Below, one piece after another: positions 8,978 to 17,208 of a stretch of DNA of 33,567 nt. How positions within the stretch are numbered: the first letter of the stretch is position 1; each line of letters starts with the position of its first letter. Both the position numbers and the translations under genes were made by a program. This stretch comes from Anaerolineales bacterium (lineage in GTDB: Bacteria; Chloroflexota; Anaerolineae; Anaerolineales; UBA6668), in NCBI GenBank assembly GCA_020630805.1, contig JAHDIM010000021.1, positions 1-33,567 on the forward strand. The letters are read 5' to 3'. Under the pieces are notes generated by a model. It was not told the DNA's origin. It ran no database searches and saw only the letters and a list, made by a program, of their open reading frames with translations.

Positions 8978-9020
8978 TGTAGTTTTCCGAATAAAACTAA
9001 TTGTTAAGTTTTTTGCGTGT

Positions 9021-9064
9021 ATTCAGAGGTAGTGACATGATGCATCATGTCACTACCTCTGAAT
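9021..9064. repeat. 44-bp perfect palindrome
   Basis: The 22 bases at 9021-9042 are the exact reverse complement of 9043-9064, with no spacer; the centre is TGATGCATCA. It lies in the 95-bp gap between an asparagine synthase stop and the downstream epimerase start. On the coding (minus) strand the following bases are A-rich, not T-rich, so it does not look like an intrinsic terminator. Confidence 0.95.
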
Positions 9065-9072
9065 TTGTAATA

Positions 9073-10953
9073 TCACGCACTAAGTTTTTTGAGCCACACC
9101 TCAAAACTGAGGAGACACCATAACAAATGGCCGTGGTCTCGTTTGCCACTCATGTGTTCAGCAAGAATTGACTGCACCATTGTGACCTCTAAATAGTTTT
9201 TGTTTTTTGCGTCTGCGCCGGTCAATTCGGCTTCCACATATGAGCGTAATGACTGTCGAAACCATTGCCCAATAGGCACACCAAATCCATGTTTGGGCCG
9301 ATCAATAATATGAGCGGGCACAAATCGCTTGGCTAACCGACGCAATAATAATTTGCTATCTCTGCCTTGCAGCTTATAAACCATAGGCAAATGCGCCGCA
9401 AATTCTACCAGATTGTGGTCTAAGAACGGCGAGCGTGCTTCCAATGAAGTTGCCATACTCATTCGATCGGCCTTGATCAGCAAATCATCTGGCAAATAGC
9501 TAACCCGATTCACATCTAGTAATGCTGGAACAGGGTCATGTGTTACGGTCGGAAAATAGCTGGCATAGTGCTGCCGAATGTCGCTTGCTGTGTTTTGTTT
9601 GCTGAGTTGGGCAGCAAATTCTGGCGAGCAAATCCCGACCCATCCCAAATATTGATCCGAGAGTGACAAGCGCGCTGTTTCCGTAAACTCAGTCGCGCGC
9701 CGCGCAAAATTACGATATCCAGTTCCTTGTGGCAGCAGACCAAGTCCACCCTGAATAAGCCGATGCGCAATCTGCGGTACTTTCTGGTATTGCTTTGCAA
9801 TCCGTGCCGCACGAAACCGATCATACCCAGCAAATAATTCATCACCGCCATCGCCGGTCAAAGCGACTGTAACGTGTTCACGCGTATGTTTGGAAACCAG
9901 ATAGGTAGGAATTGCAGACGAGTCCCCAAACGGCTGATCCAAGTGCCATGCTAATGATTCAATGAGATCTACCGTGTCTGGCGCAACAATAAACGTGCGG
10001 TGTTCCGCGCCTAAATGCTCGGCAACTTCTTTAGCATAGGGCGTTTCATCGTATGACTGATTGTCTTCAAACCCAATAGCAAACGTTTTGATCTTTTCTG
10101 AACTGTAATCGCGCATGAGCGCGACGATTAGGCTTGAATCGATTCCACCAGATAAAAATGCCCCGACAGGTACATCGCTGATCATGCGGTATTCGACCGC
10201 TTGCCTAAGCTGCTGTTCTAAAGCTGCTTCTTGCGCATCTAAATCGATGTCTGCTGGACGGACTGTTTCATTGGTATTTGCAGGTGGTGTCCACCATTGT
10301 TGAATAGAAACGCTGTGATCTGGTGCAATTTTGAGGAAATGCCCCGGCAACAGCATGTTGATGTTGCGGAACATTGTCTCTGGCGCAGGCACGTAGCCGT
10401 ACGTGAAGAACGACGGAATTACTTCTGTATTGACCCCAGTATCGACATTCGGGTGCGCCAAAATACATTTGATTTCAGAGCCAAAGATCAATTTTTCCGC
10501 GTCTTGGTAGTAGTAAAGCGGCTTTTGGCCCAACCGGTCGCGTACTAACAAGAGGTGTTCGGCGTTTGTGTCCCACAGCGCGAAGCCAAACATCCCGTTG
10601 AACCGATGCAGACAATCGATGCCCCAAGTGCGATAGGCTTGAATAATGGTTTCAGTATCTGTTTCAGACTGCCAGCGAATGTCTGCTGCTAGCTGTTTAC
10701 GCAGTTCTTTGAAGTTGTAAATTTCACCGTTATACGCCAACCAAACAGATTTCTCAGAGTCTGCCATGGGCTGATGTCCGGCAGCACTTAGATCAAGAAT
10801 GGCGAGGCGCGCATTGGCAAGACCAACGTTGGCATTGGTCCAAACGCCGTGATCATCCGGCCCACGATGGTCGATGGTTGCGACCATTTCTTCCACTAAG
10901 GTCGCATGAACAGGTTGTTGATCGAAGCGATAGACCCCACAGATTCCGCACAT
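9073..10953 (-). CDS. asnB: Asparagine synthase (glutamine-hydrolysing) family amidotransferase, copy 1
   Basis: 626 residues, the usual AsnB length. N-terminal class II glutaminase domain: nucleophile Cys2 (MCGICG), Arg49/50 region, YNGEIYN (74-80) and Asp99 in ETDTE. C-terminal synthetase domain: PP-loop SGGIDS (268-273) and LTGDGGDELFAGY. Family reaction: ATP-dependent amide transfer from glutamine to a carboxylate. In polysaccharide loci such proteins are thought to amidate uronic acids rather than make asparagine, which fits the uronate-type epimerase in this locus (inference). The gene is 2 bp from the upstream GT4 stop, and a 44-bp palindrome follows it. Confidence 0.9.
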   Translation of the reverse strand: MCGICGVYRFDQQPVHATLVEEMVATIDHRGPDDHGVWTNANVGLANARLAILDLSAAGHQPMADSEKSVWLAYNGEIYNFKELRKQLAADIRWQSETDTETIIQAYRTWGIDCLHRFNGMFGFALWDTNAEHLLLVRDRLGQKPLYYYQDAEKLIFGSEIKCILAHPNVDTGVNTEVIPSFFTYGYVPAPETMFRNINMLLPGHFLKIAPDHSVSIQQWWTPPANTNETVRPADIDLDAQEAALEQQLRQAVEYRMISDVPVGAFLSGGIDSSLIVALMRDYSSEKIKTFAIGFEDNQSYDETPYAKEVAEHLGAEHRTFIVAPDTVDLIESLAWHLDQPFGDSSAIPTYLVSKHTREHVTVALTGDGGDELFAGYDRFRAARIAKQYQKVPQIAHRLIQGGLGLLPQGTGYRNFARRATEFTETARLSLSDQYLGWVGICSPEFAAQLSKQNTASDIRQHYASYFPTVTHDPVPALLDVNRVSYLPDDLLIKADRMSMATSLEARSPFLDHNLVEFAAHLPMVYKLQGRDSKLLLRRLAKRFVPAHIIDRPKHGFGVPIGQWFRQSLRSYVEAELTGADAKNKNYLEVTMVQSILAEHMSGKRDHGHLLWCLLSFEVWLKKLSA

Positions 10954-10955
10954 GA

Positions 10956-12104
10956 TTACGCAACCTCCCGATACAAATTTGCATGCGCAGTTGCCATTTT
11001 TTCTACAGAGAACTGTGTTTGTAGACGTGCGAATCCTGCCTGCCCATATGTATGTTGCAAGTCAGGTGTTGTCATGAGTCTCTTCATGGCATTCGCAATG
11101 CTATCCACGTCACCCGGCGCGACTAATAATCCTGTTTCTTGATGTTGAATAATTTCAGGCAGGGCGCTCACTCGGCTGGCAATGATGGGTTTCTGGGCGT
11201 TCATCGCTTCCAATGCAACTAAACCAAAGCCTTCCCATTGCGACGGAATCATTACGATATCCATCAGATGCATAAATTGGGCGGCGTTGGTTTGCCATCC
11301 AAGCCAGACAATGCGCTCAGTGAGCCCAAGTTTTTGCGCATGGGCTTTCAGTTCTATAGCTTTGTTGCCGTCCCCCACGATCAAGAGTTGTAGGTCGTGC
11401 TCTTCACAAAGTTTGGCAAACGCTTGCAATAAATAGCTGACGCCTTTCTGTTCAATAAGACGCCCGACAAACCCAATGGTTGTCCGATTTGGGTCTAACC
11501 CGAATTGCTGTTTTGTGAGGGCAGGCTGCGTTTCACTTGGATGTAAACCGTAATGGATGGTTTGGACCTTGTTGGCAGAAATGCGTTCAATATCGACGAC
11601 GAAACGTTCTAAGTGATGCGAAATTGCAATAACTTTGCTTGCATAGTTACCAAGCCATTGATTGAGGCGATTGATTGGGAACCGACGACGAAATGGATCA
11701 TCATTATGCCGAGACTGGATCACGGGTGTTTGTGAAGATCTCGCGGCTAAGGTTCCATGGAGATCTGCATGAATGCCATGTAAATGGACTACATCTGGCT
11801 TGAACTTGTCAATGAGTGCCCGTAACTGTCGAATGATTGCTGGATCGAAATGGCGATGCATAGAGAGCAACGTCACTTGAACGTGGTTACTTCTGAAATG
11901 ATGTACGTACTCACTTAGGTCAGCATCTGCGGGATGAAGCAATGCTAAATGACACTGGATTGCTTGTGCCTGCAATGCGGGTAAAAGATCTCGGAGATGA
12001 TTTTCGTAACCGGCAACGCCACTCGCTTTTACAACATGGATGACCTTCTTAACTGGTGAATTGCTTAATTGGTGAATTGGTGAATTGTGAATGGGGTTTT
12101 GCAT
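10956..12104 (-). CDS. GT4-family glycosyltransferase with a microrepeat near its start
   Basis: About 382 residues from ATG 12102-12104; an in-frame GTG lies two codons upstream (12108-12110). GT-B fold: N-terminal HVVKASGVAGYENHL, then GFVGRLIEQKGVSYLL in the donor domain and SQWEGFGLVALE containing the EX7E pair. It is predicted to add one sugar to the lipid-linked repeat unit in the cytosol. The conserved fold starts about 20 residues in, at VKKVIHVV. The preceding residues (NSPIHQLSNSP) are encoded by a short direct repeat of GGTGAATTG, so this leader is probably not part of the enzyme core. No clear Shine-Dalgarno sequence is visible. Confidence 0.87.
   Translation of the reverse strand: MQNPIHNSPIHQLSNSPVKKVIHVVKASGVAGYENHLRDLLPALQAQAIQCHLALLHPADADLSEYVHHFRSNHVQVTLLSMHRHFDPAIIRQLRALIDKFKPDVVHLHGIHADLHGTLAARSSQTPVIQSRHNDDPFRRRFPINRLNQWLGNYASKVIAISHHLERFVVDIERISANKVQTIHYGLHPSETQPALTKQQFGLDPNRTTIGFVGRLIEQKGVSYLLQAFAKLCEEHDLQLLIVGDGNKAIELKAHAQKLGLTERIVWLGWQTNAAQFMHLMDIVMIPSQWEGFGLVALEAMNAQKPIIASRVSALPEIIQHQETGLLVAPGDVDSIANAMKRLMTTPDLQHTYGQAGFARLQTQFSVEKMATAHANLYREVA
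12055..12087. repeat. Short direct repeat (three GGTGAATTG copies) inside a GT4 5' end
   Basis: GGTGAATTG occurs at 12055-12063, 12071-12079 and 12079-12087, the last two in tandem with an 8-bp period. A related ATTCACC (opposite orientation) occurs at 12128-12134, just outside the gene. Since 8 is not a multiple of 3, gain or loss of one unit would shift the reading frame. Confidence 0.75.
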
Positions 12105-12135
12105 AGCCACATCTAAGAGTTACTGCATTCACCGT

Positions 12136-13701
12136 TCATGAGGATTGTGTGGCTGCGGTCAAAGGTGCTGTATTACGAGACACCAATTGTTGATAGATGC
12201 GATAAATCAGCACTGCGCTTGGTAGGTGGAGTAGCAATAGCGCTGGAAAGATATAACGCGGAATAATAAACAATGCCCCGTAGATGGCTAAGTAATAGGC
12301 AATGACAAGTCCGACAATGAGCCAAAGTGACTTGCGGGTTCGGTCAAGTAACAACCCCAAAATGCCCAAGCCAAGACTAACAAAGTGGAAAAAGTAGATA
12401 CTGAGCTTGACTAGAAAATCTGGCTGTTGCAGAACGTAGCCAAGTGAGGCCGCGCCAGATAAAACGTCTCTAACTGCATTGCGGAAGCCAATACCTTGAA
12501 ACACGCTGCCGGTCACCACGGTGCCATGCGGTTGCAGAATCGACTCTGAAATTTCAATCAGACGATTCAAGATGATTGTCGGCAAATTCGTGCGGACACC
12601 TTCCCAAATGGCAGGCATAAAGTTGTAATAGGTCTGCCCGTTTGCGTCAGTATGCTGATATAGGTAGAGTACATTATCCCGTCCATAGGGATCGTCATGA
12701 TTACTGAGCGCTTCCCAATTCCACTCAGTAGTTGCCATGAACAAGTGCATTTGAACGTCATCACTTAACAGCGGCTTTTCACGGTTCGCAACGAAAATGC
12801 CGCCTCCAATAACAACTAGGGCAACAGCAATCAGCAGTACATATCGAATGCGCCAGACAAAGTTTAGTAAGGCTTGCTGGGTAGTCACCCAAAGGCCAAT
12901 TAGAGTCAGTAAGAGTGGTGCAATTGAAACGAGTGAGGGGATGCCTTGCAGTTCCCAGTCTAGTCGGATGATGGTGCGTAACTCCCAAGGTAGGGTGATG
13001 AGGTAATACCCTAAGAGTAGGTACAGGCAATCTCGAATGGCAGCTAAGACGGTGTTAGGTCGACGCCAAAGTAACCAGACACATAATGCAAAAGGCATGA
13101 ATTGTGCGACAGGGCGGACAAGCGCTGGAAGCCCCAGAAATGCACCAGCAATTAGCAGCGCTGAGACAGAGCGTATTTGAACTGCCAACGTGAACATCCA
13201 AATCGCAAGAAACAACATCGCGATGAAAGTAGATTCGGTGTAAATTTCGCTACTTTCAATAATGTAGCGGGTATCAAAGGCCAGTGCTCCCGCTGCTATG
13301 AGGCCAACTGGTTTTGAATGGGCGCGTTTCCCAACAAGAAATGCAACAATGACGGTTAGACACGCCAATATGATCTGACTAAACCGGACGCCAAAGATAC
13401 TGCCGCCCTCGCCGAAGATTGTCCAAGCAAGACCAATAAGATAAGGATAGATGGGCCCAACAATGGTGATTGCTTTGTAACCAGGACCTTGTAGTGAAAC
13501 GCCATTACCTTCTGCAACGCGTTGGCCGACGGTCATGTAGAACTCGCCATCGCCACCTTCAAGGTTTGGTTCAGGATAAATTACAAGTGCCCACAACAGC
13601 CTAAGGCCAATTGCGATGCAAAGCAGGAGGATTAGCGCAAGTTTTGAATTGCGCAGGTCTGTAACATCTTCGCGAATAGCAGACCGAAGCGAGTTAGTCA
13701 T
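12136..13701 (-). CDS. GT-C (GT39/ArnT-like) membrane glycosyltransferase
   Basis: 521 residues, polytopic. The first helix is at about residues 20-40, followed by a luminal loop with acidic GGDGEFY (about 48-54), where GT-C enzymes carry their catalytic acidic residue. Further helices follow, with a loop of about 100 residues (near 320-420) before the last helix pair. Family role: transfer of a sugar from a polyprenyl-phosphate carrier at the outer face of the membrane. It overlaps by 8 bp a DUF2304 gene, which in turn follows a dolichyl-phosphate-mannose-synthase-like GT2. This gives a donor synthase/membrane partner/transferase module. Acceptor and sugar are unknown. Confidence 0.8.
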   Translation of the reverse strand: MTNSLRSAIREDVTDLRNSKLALILLLCIAIGLRLLWALVIYPEPNLEGGDGEFYMTVGQRVAEGNGVSLQGPGYKAITIVGPIYPYLIGLAWTIFGEGGSIFGVRFSQIILACLTVIVAFLVGKRAHSKPVGLIAAGALAFDTRYIIESSEIYTESTFIAMLFLAIWMFTLAVQIRSVSALLIAGAFLGLPALVRPVAQFMPFALCVWLLWRRPNTVLAAIRDCLYLLLGYYLITLPWELRTIIRLDWELQGIPSLVSIAPLLLTLIGLWVTTQQALLNFVWRIRYVLLIAVALVVIGGGIFVANREKPLLSDDVQMHLFMATTEWNWEALSNHDDPYGRDNVLYLYQHTDANGQTYYNFMPAIWEGVRTNLPTIILNRLIEISESILQPHGTVVTGSVFQGIGFRNAVRDVLSGAASLGYVLQQPDFLVKLSIYFFHFVSLGLGILGLLLDRTRKSLWLIVGLVIAYYLAIYGALFIIPRYIFPALLLLHLPSAVLIYRIYQQLVSRNTAPLTAATQSS

Positions 13702-14071
13702 GTTTCAAGTCTGCAATGTCTTCGCGTAGCTTATCCAATTCGTGTTGGAGGAGACCAATTCTTTGCGCAGAAGTCCGATTTTGGCGTGCAAGCAGCGTGA
13801 TCAAATGGCTCATGTACAACATGATGATGACGAGACCGACAAATCCAGCGCTAAAAAGAGCGCTTGGTGGATAGCTAATGCCTAACTGCGTGAAAATGAG
13901 ATTATCGACGAGTGGGCGGGCAAGTGCTAAAACCACAACACCACCAGAAATAATGAGCCACCAAAGTGAGTATCTTTCTGCTAAGGCGCGGCGGCGCACC
14001 ATTTCCAACACAAGGACAAATAACGCCAGCGCAACTGTCACAATGACGAGAGTCAATCTATCAAAAGCCAT
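13694..14071 (-). CDS. DUF2304 small membrane protein
   Basis: 125 residues: three hydrophobic segments (about 6-24, 36-52 and 68-92), then a charged, probably coiled-coil tail (LLQHELDKLREDIADLKHD). The RRRALAERYSLWWL segment after helix 1 is the family hallmark. DUF2304 genes commonly sit beside GT2 polyprenyl-phosphate glycosyltransferases, as here, and may anchor or help that enzyme; molecular function is not established. It overlaps the downstream GT-C gene by 8 bp and begins 20 bp after the GT2 stop. Confidence 0.85.
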   Translation of the reverse strand: MAFDRLTLVIVTVALALFVLVLEMVRRRALAERYSLWWLIISGGVVVLALARPLVDNLIFTQLGISYPPSALFSAGFVGLVIIMLYMSHLITLLARQNRTSAQRIGLLQHELDKLREDIADLKHD

Positions 14072-14091
14072 TGGTCTAATTCTAGAGGGTG

Positions 14092-14844
14092 TTATCCAAA
14101 TACTTTGGGGCGGCGCCGGATCGTCAGGATTGCGATTGCTAACATCACCTTCAGCATGTAATACGCAGAGCGAATTGGCGTAATGGAGCTTTGGCCGCCA
14201 TAACGTGGATTCATGGTGACCGGAATTTCTTTGACGCGCACATTGGCTTTGTGAAATTGCATCAATGCTTCTGGTTCTGGATAGTCAGACGGATAAATGC
14301 GTGAGCACATGGCAATCGCTTTACGATTGCTTGCACGAAAGCCGGACGTTGGGTCGGTATAGGGTTTGCGCGTTAGAAATGAAATATATCTGGCGAGAAT
14401 GATGATGCCAGCTCGACGCGGTGCAGGCGTGATGTAGCCACGGTCTTCAATATATCTTGATCCAATGACAACATCTGCATTGTCAGACAACAAATGAGGG
14501 ATTAACTCACAAATCTCATTCGGATTGTGCTGTCCATCACCATCGACTTGGACCATGAAGTCATAGTCATGTTCGTAGGCATAAATAAACCCAGTTTGCA
14601 TCGCGGCACCAATTCCAAGATTGTAGGGCAAGGTAACCACCATTGCGCCAGCAGCCTTGCCGACTGTAGCTGTATTGTCAGTTGAGCCATCATTAATCAC
14701 TAAGACGTCAGCATTTGGCACCGCGTGAGAGACATTTCCAATCACGCGGGCAAGGCTTTCTTCTTCGTTTAGGGCTGGGATGACGACTAATAAACGTTTG
14801 CCGTCTGGCAAATGATAAGGTTGCGGCAAGCGAAAGGGCTCCAA
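14092..14844 (-). CDS. GT2 glycosyltransferase, dolichyl-phosphate-mannose-synthase-like
   Basis: About 250 residues. Seen: VVIPALNEEESL, VINDGSTDNT (49-58), DGDGQHNPNE (101-110, the metal/donor site), and GSRYIEDRG, then the late SGFRASNRK. This is the DPM1/GtrB pattern: it likely makes a polyprenyl-monophosphate sugar from a nucleotide sugar on the cytosolic face, to feed the neighbouring GT-C. No ATG is available near the N-terminus: an in-frame TAA lies just upstream and the candidate starts are TTG codons. TTG at 14827-14829 is preceded by GGAG at good spacing and is the best supported start (245 residues); the coordinates give the longest form. Confidence 0.88.
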   Translation of the reverse strand: MEPFRLPQPYHLPDGKRLLVVIPALNEEESLARVIGNVSHAVPNADVLVINDGSTDNTATVGKAAGAMVVTLPYNLGIGAAMQTGFIYAYEHDYDFMVQVDGDGQHNPNEICELIPHLLSDNADVVIGSRYIEDRGYITPAPRRAGIIILARYISFLTRKPYTDPTSGFRASNRKAIAMCSRIYPSDYPEPEALMQFHKANVRVKEIPVTMNPRYGGQSSITPIRSAYYMLKVMLAIAILTIRRRPKVFG

Positions 14845-14916
14845 CGCGTAGGGTTATAAACAGTGGTTTGTACGCACAAACGCGCCAAATTTTACCACCG
14901 CGCAATGGGCATGTGG

Positions 14917-17055
14917 TTAGAGCTGGATCGAGACGCGCTGTCCAGTTTTGGCTGACTCAAGTGCTGCAACGGCTGTTGCTGTTGCGAGCAGACCGTCTTT
15001 CGCGGTGATGAGTAACGGCGCTTTGCCTTGAATCGCATCCACAAAATTCTCTAAAAGCGCGGCGTGTCCCTTGTCTTGCTTGCGCAATGTTTGAGACTTA
15101 CCAGATAAACCGCTCAACGTGAGCGATTTGAAATCGTCAAGCACGCCAATGCCACCTCCACCAATGACTTCGAAATACTCTTTCGGGTACGTGGAACTGC
15201 CATATCCAGTGTAGATCATCGTGCCGGTAGAGCCGTCAGCATAGGTGACGGTTGCGGTCATTTCGTCTAAATCGTTGTTGAGGGCGCTCGCAATGACAGA
15301 AACAGGCTCGCTGTCTACAAACCACATCATTAGGTCAAAGAAGTGGCACCCTTCACCGACAATACGCCCGCCACCCACATCTGGGTCGCGTAGCCAATGG
15401 GTTGCAGGTAAATTACCGGCATTCACACGCGCTAGAACTTGCTTCGGGCCACTAATCTTTGAAACGCTGTTTTTCAACGCCATGGCTAACGTGCTAAAGC
15501 GCCGATTGAAGCCAATTGTGCATAACACCTGATTGTCTTCGACAGCAGTCACAACGTCTCGGCACTCTGCGATGGTCAGCCCAAGTGGTTTTTCAACAAA
15601 GATGTGTTTCCCTGCCTTCGCCGCTTTAATGCACTGATCGGCATGTAAATTGTGACGCGTGCTAATGAGCACGGCCTGCGTTGCAGTGTCACCCAATGCA
15701 CCAGCATAGTCTGTTGTTGCATTGGGTGCATTCAGGCTTTCTGCGGCTTGACGGGCGCTACCACCACTACTAGTGATAACGTTGGTCGCGACAACTTTGT
15801 CTGCCAATTTGTTGAGATTAGGGATGTGCATCAGCTTCGCAAAGTTGCCGGCACCAACTAGCGCAATACCGACTTTACCAGCGTGGTTCGCTTGCGTTAC
15901 GACATTCGGCTGCCAACTTGTATCGATTGGGTTCCCTGATGCTGCATCTGGATATTGCAGGACAACGCCAATCGCATCGGTTTGGGCGACAGCATCGTAA
16001 GCAGTAGGTGCAGTGTCAATTGGTTCGCGATGTGTGATAAGCGGTGTGACATCCATGCGCCCATCTGCAATGAGTTGCATAAATGACAGCATGTTCCGAT
16101 TTTCGGTCCACCGCACGTAGCCCGCTGGGAAGTCATACCCTTTTTCTTCGTATAGCGGATTGTGCCGACCAGGGCCATACGAGCGAGACATACGCACATC
16201 AATTTCTTTGACGTAGAAGTCGCCCCGTTCGAGTTCCATACCCACTGCGCCCACAATGACAATGCGCCCACGTTCGCGGCACATTTTGAAAGCTTGATTC
16301 ATGGGGGTTGACGACGTTGTTCCGGCGGTCAGGATGACAGCATCTGCGCCAGCATTATTTGTCAATGCTTGCACCGCTTTTACCGGATCGGTTTCGCCAG
16401 CATTGATGGTGTGGCGAACACCGACTTCACTAGCTTTGTTTAGCCGGACCTCAGCGAGATCGGTGCAGATCACACGACAGCCATTTGCAAGCAAAATCTG
16501 TGCCGTCAACAGTCCGATCAGGCCCGTGCCTACCACTACAATTGTTTCACCAAGTGTTGGCTCACAGCGCCGGACGCCTTGCATGGCAATCGCGCCAATT
16601 GTGGTGAACGCTGCACTTTCGTAATCGATGTCAGTTGGCATTTTCGCCACCAAGTTCTGCGGCACTGCCACATACTCAGCATGGTTGGCAAAGCCAAATC
16701 CCGCGCAAGCGACGCGATCTCCAACGTTGAAAGTGGTCACGTCCGGCGCGACTTGAATCACTTCACCAGCGACGCTGTATCCGGTTGTAAGCCAACTTTC
16801 AGCAACGTCTTTCACTGCGCCTACCGTTGCCCCCACGCCTTGTTGCATCGCAAATTTGAGTGTATTCAACACTAAATGCGGTTCTTTCATGGCGCGGCGA
16901 ATGAGACTCCCACCGCCTTTGAGCGCTGTAGTTTCGGTGCCGCCAGAAATAACAGAATTGTGAACACGGACAAGGACTTGGCCGGCTTGGCAAGCTGGCG
17001 CGGGAACATCCTTCACCAGCAAGCTGCCTTTGCCATCGACAAAGATTTGTTTCAT
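14917..17055 (-). CDS. Bi-domain oxidoreductase: MDR dehydrogenase fused to Gfo/Idh/MocA domain
   Basis: 712 residues. N-terminal part (1 to about 375) is a zinc-type alcohol dehydrogenase/MDR domain with YSVAGEVIQV (93-102), GDRVACAGFG (112-121) and Rossmann VGTGLIG (175-181). The C-terminal part (about 393-712) is a Gfo/Idh/MocA oxidoreductase with a second Rossmann motif VGAGNFA (400-406) and the catalytic-loop EKPLG (488-492). Such fusions recur in exopolysaccharide and heparinase-containing loci and are presumed to oxidise or epimerise a sugar nucleotide with NAD(P); the reaction is not established. Two coenzyme sites on one chain suggest redox-neutral chemistry (inference). It is followed by a 72-bp gap with a 6-bp hairpin (14866-14881), and preceded by the 153-bp gap that holds the 92-bp structured element. 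Confidence 0.9.
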   Translation of the reverse strand: MKQIFVDGKGSLLVKDVPAPACQAGQVLVRVHNSVISGGTETTALKGGGSLIRRAMKEPHLVLNTLKFAMQQGVGATVGAVKDVAESWLTTGYSVAGEVIQVAPDVTTFNVGDRVACAGFGFANHAEYVAVPQNLVAKMPTDIDYESAAFTTIGAIAMQGVRRCEPTLGETIVVVGTGLIGLLTAQILLANGCRVICTDLAEVRLNKASEVGVRHTINAGETDPVKAVQALTNNAGADAVILTAGTTSSTPMNQAFKMCRERGRIVIVGAVGMELERGDFYVKEIDVRMSRSYGPGRHNPLYEEKGYDFPAGYVRWTENRNMLSFMQLIADGRMDVTPLITHREPIDTAPTAYDAVAQTDAIGVVLQYPDAASGNPIDTSWQPNVVTQANHAGKVGIALVGAGNFAKLMHIPNLNKLADKVVATNVITSSGGSARQAAESLNAPNATTDYAGALGDTATQAVLISTRHNLHADQCIKAAKAGKHIFVEKPLGLTIAECRDVVTAVEDNQVLCTIGFNRRFSTLAMALKNSVSKISGPKQVLARVNAGNLPATHWLRDPDVGGGRIVGEGCHFFDLMMWFVDSEPVSVIASALNNDLDEMTATVTYADGSTGTMIYTGYGSSTYPKEYFEVIGGGGIGVLDDFKSLTLSGLSGKSQTLRKQDKGHAALLENFVDAIQGKAPLLITAKDGLLATATAVAALESAKTGQRVSIQL

Positions 17056-17106
17056 AGGGTCTGAATTTTACCGAGTCTTGTAAAAAGATGGGATTCAATC
17101 GTGTGG

Positions 17107-17198
17107 CTGTGTGATCAAATGTTGTGATTCACCAGAAGTCGAAGGTGCAACCATAGACTATGCCATTGCAAGCTTTTACAACATTTGATTACACACAG
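17107..17198. repeat. 92-bp nested inverted-repeat element
   Basis: Outer arms CTGTGTGATCAAATGTTGT (17107-17125) and ACAACATTTGATTACACACAG (17178-17198) match except for a 2-base bulge. Inside is a second hairpin, GCAA-c-CATAG/CTATG-cca-TTGC (17147-17169). It lies in the 153-bp gap between the heparinase-like gene and the bi-domain oxidoreductase. No obvious target duplication flanks it and no T-run follows. It could be an RNA structure or a miniature mobile element. Confidence 0.75.
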
Positions 17199-17208
17199 TG
17201 TCTCGTCA

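Noticed and set aside
9021-9064. Palindrome as an intrinsic terminator of asnB copy 1.
   Set aside because: No T-run follows on the coding strand; the next bases there are A-rich.
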